A stretch of DNA of 64,000 bases from Candidatus Thiocaldithrix dubininis (GTDB lineage: Bacteria > Pseudomonadota > Gammaproteobacteria > Thiotrichales > Thiotrichaceae), in NCBI GenBank assembly GCA_029972135.1, contig CP124755.1:992001-1056000 (forward strand), read 5' to 3'. A program made the position numbers and the translations under genes. A model generated the notes under the pieces. That model was not told the origin of the DNA. It did not search any database and saw nothing but the letters and a program-made list of their open reading frames with translations. Of this stretch, positions 59,967 through 64,000 are shown piece after piece. Position 1 is the first letter of the stretch, and the number at the start of each line of letters is the position of its first letter.

Positions 59967-61199
59967 TTAAGGTAACCGTTGTAATAATTGCTGTACTTCT
60001 TCACAAGACTGTAAACGATCTTCCGGAAATTTTGCTAGTAACCCTGCAAGTAATGGCTGAAATGCCGCTAATGGCTTAGGTAAGCTAGGTATAGGGCTTA
60101 GTGCGTGTTTTTTCAAGATTTCAGTTAGACTATTCGCTTCAAACGGTCTATGACCAACCAGTAGTTCATATAGGATTACCCCTAAGGCATATAAGTCTGA
60201 ACTAACCGTGGCATTTTCACCTAATATGCGTTCAGGACTTATATAATGCGGCGTACAATAAATTTCATCTTCACGTAGGAAACCCGCTTTAATTAATAGT
60301 TGCGTTTCCATACCGAAATCTAATAACACCACACTATTATCAGGACGGACAAAAACATTAGCAGCCTTTAAATCACGGTGCAATAAATCTGCATTGTGAA
60401 TATGTTTTAAAGCTTCTGTAATTTGCCTAAACCAATCTAGACGTTGTTCTAAACTAATTTTACTGTGTTCTAACCAATATTTTAAGGTTTGTCCTTCAAT
60501 ATATTCCATCACAAAATACAAGCTATTATGATCTATACCCGTTTCATAAATTTTGACTAAACCATATTGATCTAAGTCCTGTAGGGTATTCACATCTTGC
60601 ATGAATTCATCAATTAACGCAGGACTAAGTTTCGCCATATTTAATTTAAAGCGTTTTAAAATCGCTGCTTTGCCTTGATCATCTTCAACTGCATAAATTA
60701 AGGCATTTTCACTATGATGAATTAATTCTTGTAAGTGCCAATGTTTTAGTTGGATAGGATACTGTTGGGTGGCGCGCTTGATTTCTAAAAGCTTATCGAG
60801 TTTTGCGGTTAGACTACTCGCTGTTTCATTAAATAACTGATAGCTGTTTGCCCCTTGTTGTAATAACTGCCGACCTTCATCAGCGGTATTGGTGTAAACC
60901 ACGACTAAAGCGGCTGATTTACTTTGTCTAATCGCGTTTAATAGCGGGGTTAACTGCGTTACATTAAAGGGGTAGGCAATGATAATTAAGTCATAACCCT
61001 GCCAAGGTATTTCAGTTAAGTTAAGCAGATATTGATGGGCAAATAAGCGATTAAATAGGGTGTTGGGTAAATGCTTACGCAGCGCCATTTCAAAGTCTAA
61101 GCGCATTGGAGTATTACCTTCAATCAGTAATACATTCGTTAACGCTGGTTGTGAGGAAACCAACGGATGTGACGTGCTAAGGTCAAGTATTTGAGTCAA
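59967..61199 (-). CDS. Degenerate receiver fused to a Ser/Thr protein kinase
   Basis: A 410-residue cytoplasmic protein. Residues 20-140 look like a response-regulator receiver (NVLLIEGNTPMRLDFEMAL), but the phosphoacceptor position in YDLIIIAYPF is Ala, so it is a pseudo-receiver. Residues 155-408 are a kinase: K182 in AILKRFK, HRDLKAAN (274-281), DFG (294-296) and PHYISPER. The usual glycine-rich loop (GxGxxG) is not evident (HHSENALIYAVE). The start is a TTG with GGTGGG six bases upstream; the next in-frame Met would cut the receiver. Active kinase is likely; targets unknown. Confidence 0.8.
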   Translation of the reverse strand: MTQILDLSTSHPLVSSQPALTNVLLIEGNTPMRLDFEMALRKHLPNTLFNRLFAHQYLLNLTEIPWQGYDLIIIAYPFNVTQLTPLLNAIRQSKSAALVVVYTNTADEGRQLLQQGANSYQLFNETASSLTAKLDKLLEIKRATQQYPIQLKHWHLQELIHHSENALIYAVEDDQGKAAILKRFKLNMAKLSPALIDEFMQDVNTLQDLDQYGLVKIYETGIDHNSLYFVMEYIEGQTLKYWLEHSKISLEQRLDWFRQITEALKHIHNADLLHRDLKAANVFVRPDNSVVLLDFGMETQLLIKAGFLREDEIYCTPHYISPERILGENATVSSDLYALGVILYELLVGHRPFEANSLTEILKKHALSPIPSLPKPLAAFQPLLAGLLAKFPEDRLQSCEEVQQLLQRLP

Positions 61200-61275
61200 A
61201 GTAAACCCACCGTTATTATGTATTGTAAGCTATTTAGCTGTAGTGTAGGTCAATTTGTTTAAAATAGCGGCTTGT

Positions 61276-61968
61276 TTAGAATGAATTGGCTAATAAGCTC
61301 AAGCCTAGCACGACAATCGAAAAACCTGCGATTTTTTTGATAAGTGGATTACGGGTAAAACTGGTCAAACGCGCAGCGGCTGTCCCCATTAATAATAAGT
61401 TGGGTAATGTGCCTAGCCCAAACGCTGCCATCAGCAATGCGCCTTTGCTAGCGCTACCGGTAGATAGACTCCAGATCAATACGCTGTAAACTAAACCACA
61501 GGGTAACCAACCCCAAATAAAGCCTAACGGTAGCGCTTTACCCGGATTTGTTACTGGAATAAAACGCCGTCCAAACGGTTCAATATATTTCCACAAAATT
61601 CGTCCGGCATTTTCAATTTTGGCAACTCCAAACCAAACGCCAGCCAAATATAAACCCAAGGCAATGGTGAATAAGGCTGCAATGATTTGTAGGCTATGGC
61701 GTACAGTCTCTAAGCCGACTGTGTTGAGAAAGGCAGCACCCAAGCCCCCAGCTAATGCACCCGCAATTACGTAGCTACTAATACGCCCCATGTTGTAGGC
61801 AACCAAAATCGGAAACAAAGCAGATTTTTGTTGGCGTTGTTGCGGGGGAAGGCTAAAGGTGAGGGCGCTTACAATACCCCCACACATGCCTAGACAATGA
61901 ATACCGCCTAATAAGCCCACCATTAAGGCGGCAAGGTATTCACCAGCGTTGAGTAATATGCTGTCCAT
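61276..61968 (-). CDS. TauE/DsbD-like integral membrane protein
   Basis: A 230-residue protein with about six helices. The N-terminal motif GGIHCLGMCGGIV (about residues 21-33) is the signature of COG2836 (DsbD_2-like) proteins, annotated variously as sulfite exporters or haem/copper-related factors beside cytochrome oxidase genes. The Cys pair could act in thiol/redox or copper handling. It ends the hspQ transcript, starting at the base where hspQ stops. Confidence 0.8.
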   Translation of the reverse strand: MDSILLNAGEYLAALMVGLLGGIHCLGMCGGIVSALTFSLPPQQRQQKSALFPILVAYNMGRISSYVIAGALAGGLGAAFLNTVGLETVRHSLQIIAALFTIALGLYLAGVWFGVAKIENAGRILWKYIEPFGRRFIPVTNPGKALPLGFIWGWLPCGLVYSVLIWSLSTGSASKGALLMAAFGLGTLPNLLLMGTAAARLTSFTRNPLIKKIAGFSIVVLGLSLLANSF

Positions 61969-62288
61969 TAGTTAAGCGTTTGCCTTGGGGTATAGGCATC
62001 GCCAGTAAAGCCAGCAAAAAAATTATCAATTAAGGGATGTTCAACAGGTTCAACTAAGGGTTCTACTTCTAAATTACGCTCAGCCACATACGCGACGCGC
62101 CCATCCTGATCAATTAAAACGTGATACCACGGTTCATTGCGATTTGTATCGTCACTGCCCCCGTTTTTTTCATACCATTCTTCTGAGCCTTGAAAATCTG
62201 GATCAACATCAAAAATAACGCCACGATAATTAAATGTGCGATGATGAATAACCTGACCTATTCCAAAGCTTGCAACTTTACAAGTCAT
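61968..62288 (-). CDS. hspQ: Heat-shock protein HspQ (YccV)
   Basis: A 106-residue protein of the YccV/hemimethylated-DNA-binding domain family. IGQVIHHRTFNYRGVIFDVDP, then PWYHVLIDQDGRVAYVAERNL match HspQ throughout. In enterobacteria HspQ specifies Lon substrates and affects DnaA stability. GAGGA lies upstream of the ATG. It overlaps the TauE/DsbD-like gene by one base. Confidence 0.9.
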   Translation of the reverse strand: MTCKVASFGIGQVIHHRTFNYRGVIFDVDPDFQGSEEWYEKNGGSDDTNRNEPWYHVLIDQDGRVAYVAERNLEVEPLVEPVEHPLIDNFFAGFTGDAYTPRQTLN

Positions 62289-62339
62289 TCCAACAGAATC
62301 CTCTATTTACTTACTGTTTCTGCCTTAGTGAATATGGGG

Positions 62340-63587
62340 TTATATGCGCTGAATATCAAGTGCTAGTTTTAATTGTTTTATGGCGGTAGTGCGTTCAGTT
62401 TGTAAGCCTTGGCGAATGGCTAAGCCCTTAGCGCCTGTAGCAATAATATGTTGAACATCAACCGCTTGCGTGACTTGCAAATAGCGTAGCCATTGTTCAC
62501 GTTGCGGATAGGCAGTATTTTCAAAGCCTAAACGTCCGCGTGAATCTGCTTCACACACTAATAAAACTTGTTGAAAACGCTCAGGTTTACGAAACGCATC
62601 GCTACTTTCCAACACTTGCAAGATTTGTTCAGGCTCTAATTGAGACAATTTATGAATTTGCCCATGTTGTAACGCCATTTGTTCGGCTAATTCACGAAAA
62701 CGACTCGGCACTTTTAAACGCTCGCTGACTTGTTTGACTAACTCAAAGCTGCGAAGTTCGTGCCCAGTATGTGAAGGTAATTGGGCATGGGGTGTTGTGC
62801 CCTTACCAATATCGTGTAAAAGCGCTGCAAAGCGTAGCGCTACATCATGAGTTAATTGGCAAGCTTGTTGTAAAACTTTATAAGTATGTACCGCCGTATC
62901 AATTTCTGGATGTGCTTCTGGGCGTTGTGGCACGCCATACAAGCGATCTAATTCGGGAAATAACCGTGCTAATGCACCGCATTGTTTTAAAACTGCAAAA
63001 AATTGCTCGGGTGCAGGTTCAGCTAAAGCTTTAACGGTTTCTTGCCAAACCCGCTCTGGCACTAAAGCATCCACTTCACCATTATTAACCATAGTTTGCA
63101 TAAGGTTTAAGGTATCAGGCGCTATCTGAAAGCCTAAGGGATAATAACGCGCATAAAAGCGGGCAATGCGTAAAATTCTAACAGGATCTTCTGCAAAAGC
63201 AGGTGAAACATGGCGTAAAATACGTGCTGCTAAATCCTGTTGACCACTATAATAATCAATAACTTGCCCGTTTTCATCTTCCGCTAAAGCATTAATCGTT
63301 AAATCACGCCGCCCTAAATCCTCCGCTAAGCTTACGCTCGGCTCAGTATAAAACTGAAAACCATGATATCCGTGGGCTGTTTTGCGTTCGGTACGAGCAA
63401 GCGCATATTCTTCATGCGTATCAGGATGCAAAAACACCGGAAAATCTTGACCGACAGGTTTAAAACCAAGGTTCAATAGATTCTCAGGCGTTGCACCTGT
63501 CACAACCCAATCACGATCTTTAACTGCTAAGCCTAAAAGACGGTCACGCACTGCGCCGCCTACAAGGAAAAACTTTATGGTTTGCAT
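62340..63587 (-). CDS. cca: CCA tRNA nucleotidyltransferase, multifunctional type
   Basis: A 415-residue enzyme that builds or repairs the CCA end of tRNA. Class II nucleotidyltransferase head: FLVGGAVRDRLLGLAVKDRDWVVTG with the metal DxD, RRDLTINALAED, and the basic motif RILRIARF. C-terminal HD domain (about 225-340) with LLHDIGKG gives the phosphatase/phosphodiesterase functions. Length matches the bacterial bifunctional form. Confidence 0.95.
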   Translation of the reverse strand: MQTIKFFLVGGAVRDRLLGLAVKDRDWVVTGATPENLLNLGFKPVGQDFPVFLHPDTHEEYALARTERKTAHGYHGFQFYTEPSVSLAEDLGRRDLTINALAEDENGQVIDYYSGQQDLAARILRHVSPAFAEDPVRILRIARFYARYYPLGFQIAPDTLNLMQTMVNNGEVDALVPERVWQETVKALAEPAPEQFFAVLKQCGALARLFPELDRLYGVPQRPEAHPEIDTAVHTYKVLQQACQLTHDVALRFAALLHDIGKGTTPHAQLPSHTGHELRSFELVKQVSERLKVPSRFRELAEQMALQHGQIHKLSQLEPEQILQVLESSDAFRKPERFQQVLLVCEADSRGRLGFENTAYPQREQWLRYLQVTQAVDVQHIIATGAKGLAIRQGLQTERTTAIKQLKLALDIQRI

Positions 63588-63777
63588 ACAAACTCGATTT
63601 ATTTAATACAGACGAACACTATAGATAAACATATATACAAAGATAAACAATTAAAGGTTAACTAAAGCCCAATAAAAATAAATTTGTATTCTATACTAAA
63701 AGAGTGATTTTACTTACGTTTTTAGATCTATTAAAAGCGGTGGTAGGGTTTTAATTGTTTTATAAGGAGTAAAATAT

Positions 63778-64000
63778 ATGAGTTCATCATCTATTACGAG
63801 TAATTTCCCCGGTTTAGAACGCTGGTTTGGGGATATTAAACAAAATTGGGGTTGGTTGTTAGCATTAGGCATATTAATGATTGCAGCCGGGGTCGTAGGT
63901 TTTGGTGCAATTAACTCCGTTTCAGTGGTAACTACGATTTTCATCGGCTCATTAATGCTAGTTGCAGGGATTGCACAAATTATTCAAGCCTTTGCAGCAA
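63778..64000 (+). CDS. HdeD-family membrane protein, 5' part
   Basis: About 74 residues before the window ends. After a polar start (SSSSITSNFPGLERWFG) come two membrane helices beginning NWGWLLALGILMIAAGVVG and VVTTIFIGSLMLVAGIAQI, matching the HdeD/DUF308 acid-resistance family. AAGGAG eight bases before the ATG supports the start. The gap upstream (63588-63777) shows nothing else beyond a possible TATACT box at 63692. Incomplete at the 3' end. Confidence 0.7.
   Translation, partial: MSSSSITSNFPGLERWFGDIKQNWGWLLALGILMIAAGVVGFGAINSVSVVTTIFIGSLMLVAGIAQIIQAFAA

Overview
The window looks like the chromosome of a sulfur-oxidising gammaproteobacterium, most plausibly a member of the Thiotrichaceae/Beggiatoaceae. 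This rests on gene content: a flavocytochrome c sulfide dehydrogenase (fccAB), class III polyhydroxyalkanoate synthesis genes, an exosortase H pair, ferritin-like DUF2202 proteins, rich multihaem and iron-sulfur redox biology, and many gammaproteobacterial housekeeping genes (hda, hspQ, murI, hemH, cca). No rRNA, tRNA, CRISPR array, transposase or phage gene was recognised. The genus is inference.

Layout. 1-1.7 kb: the end of a type III secretion cluster (TPR chaperone, inner rod SctI, inner ring lipoprotein SctJ). 1.7-7.2 kb: lipid A acyltransferase, MoCF-domain protein, ferrochelatase and PsiE on the minus strand, then an inositol-phosphatase-like gene, murI and a META-domain protein. 7.2-13.6 kb: metY, a pseudokinase-like membrane protein with a roadblock protein, a YkuD transpeptidase, an unknown gene and cbiA/cobB. 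13.6-21.5 kb (minus): a seven-gene respiratory operon with two 4Fe-4S proteins, a TorD-like chaperone, a Tat-exported DMSO-reductase-family molybdoenzyme, a membrane-anchored pentahaem cytochrome c, a protein made of about 83 Met-Xaa-Gly triplets, and a small secreted protein. 21.7-28.2 kb (plus): a divergent regulatory operon with a haem-c-motif histidine kinase and NtrC-type regulator, a cysteine-less IscA-like protein, a NarX/NarL-like pair and a rhodanese. 28-33 kb: OmpA lipoprotein, PgsA-like enzyme, PerM, Hda, YebE-like protein, BolA. 33-41 kb: a MoxR/DUF58/Bat operon plus an AEC transporter. 41-45.4 kb: LuxR-type regulators flanking fccAB, a ZIP transporter and a Cys-rich small protein. 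45.5-50.9 kb: the PHA locus. 51-57.4 kb: subtilase, two-component system, two DUF2202 proteins, MltB-like transglycosylase. 57.5-64 kb: unknown acidic protein, exosortase H pair, receiver-like/kinase fusion, TauE/DsbD-like membrane protein, hspQ, cca and the start of an HdeD-like gene.

The most coherent unusual system is at 13.6-28.2 kb. A near-consensus sigma54 promoter (21508-21523, minus strand) sits upstream of the molybdoenzyme operon, and three TGACA-N3-TGTCA-type palindromes (21611-21675) lie upstream of it. The divergent genes encode exactly the expected partners, a periplasmic haem-type sensor kinase and a sigma54 activator. I infer a haem- or redox-sensing switch that turns on a molybdenum respiratory chain whose substrate is unknown. 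The Gly-every-third-residue, Met-rich repeat protein inside that operon is the strangest single gene product. A second candidate for new biology is the pseudokinase/roadblock pair at 8.7-10.6 kb.
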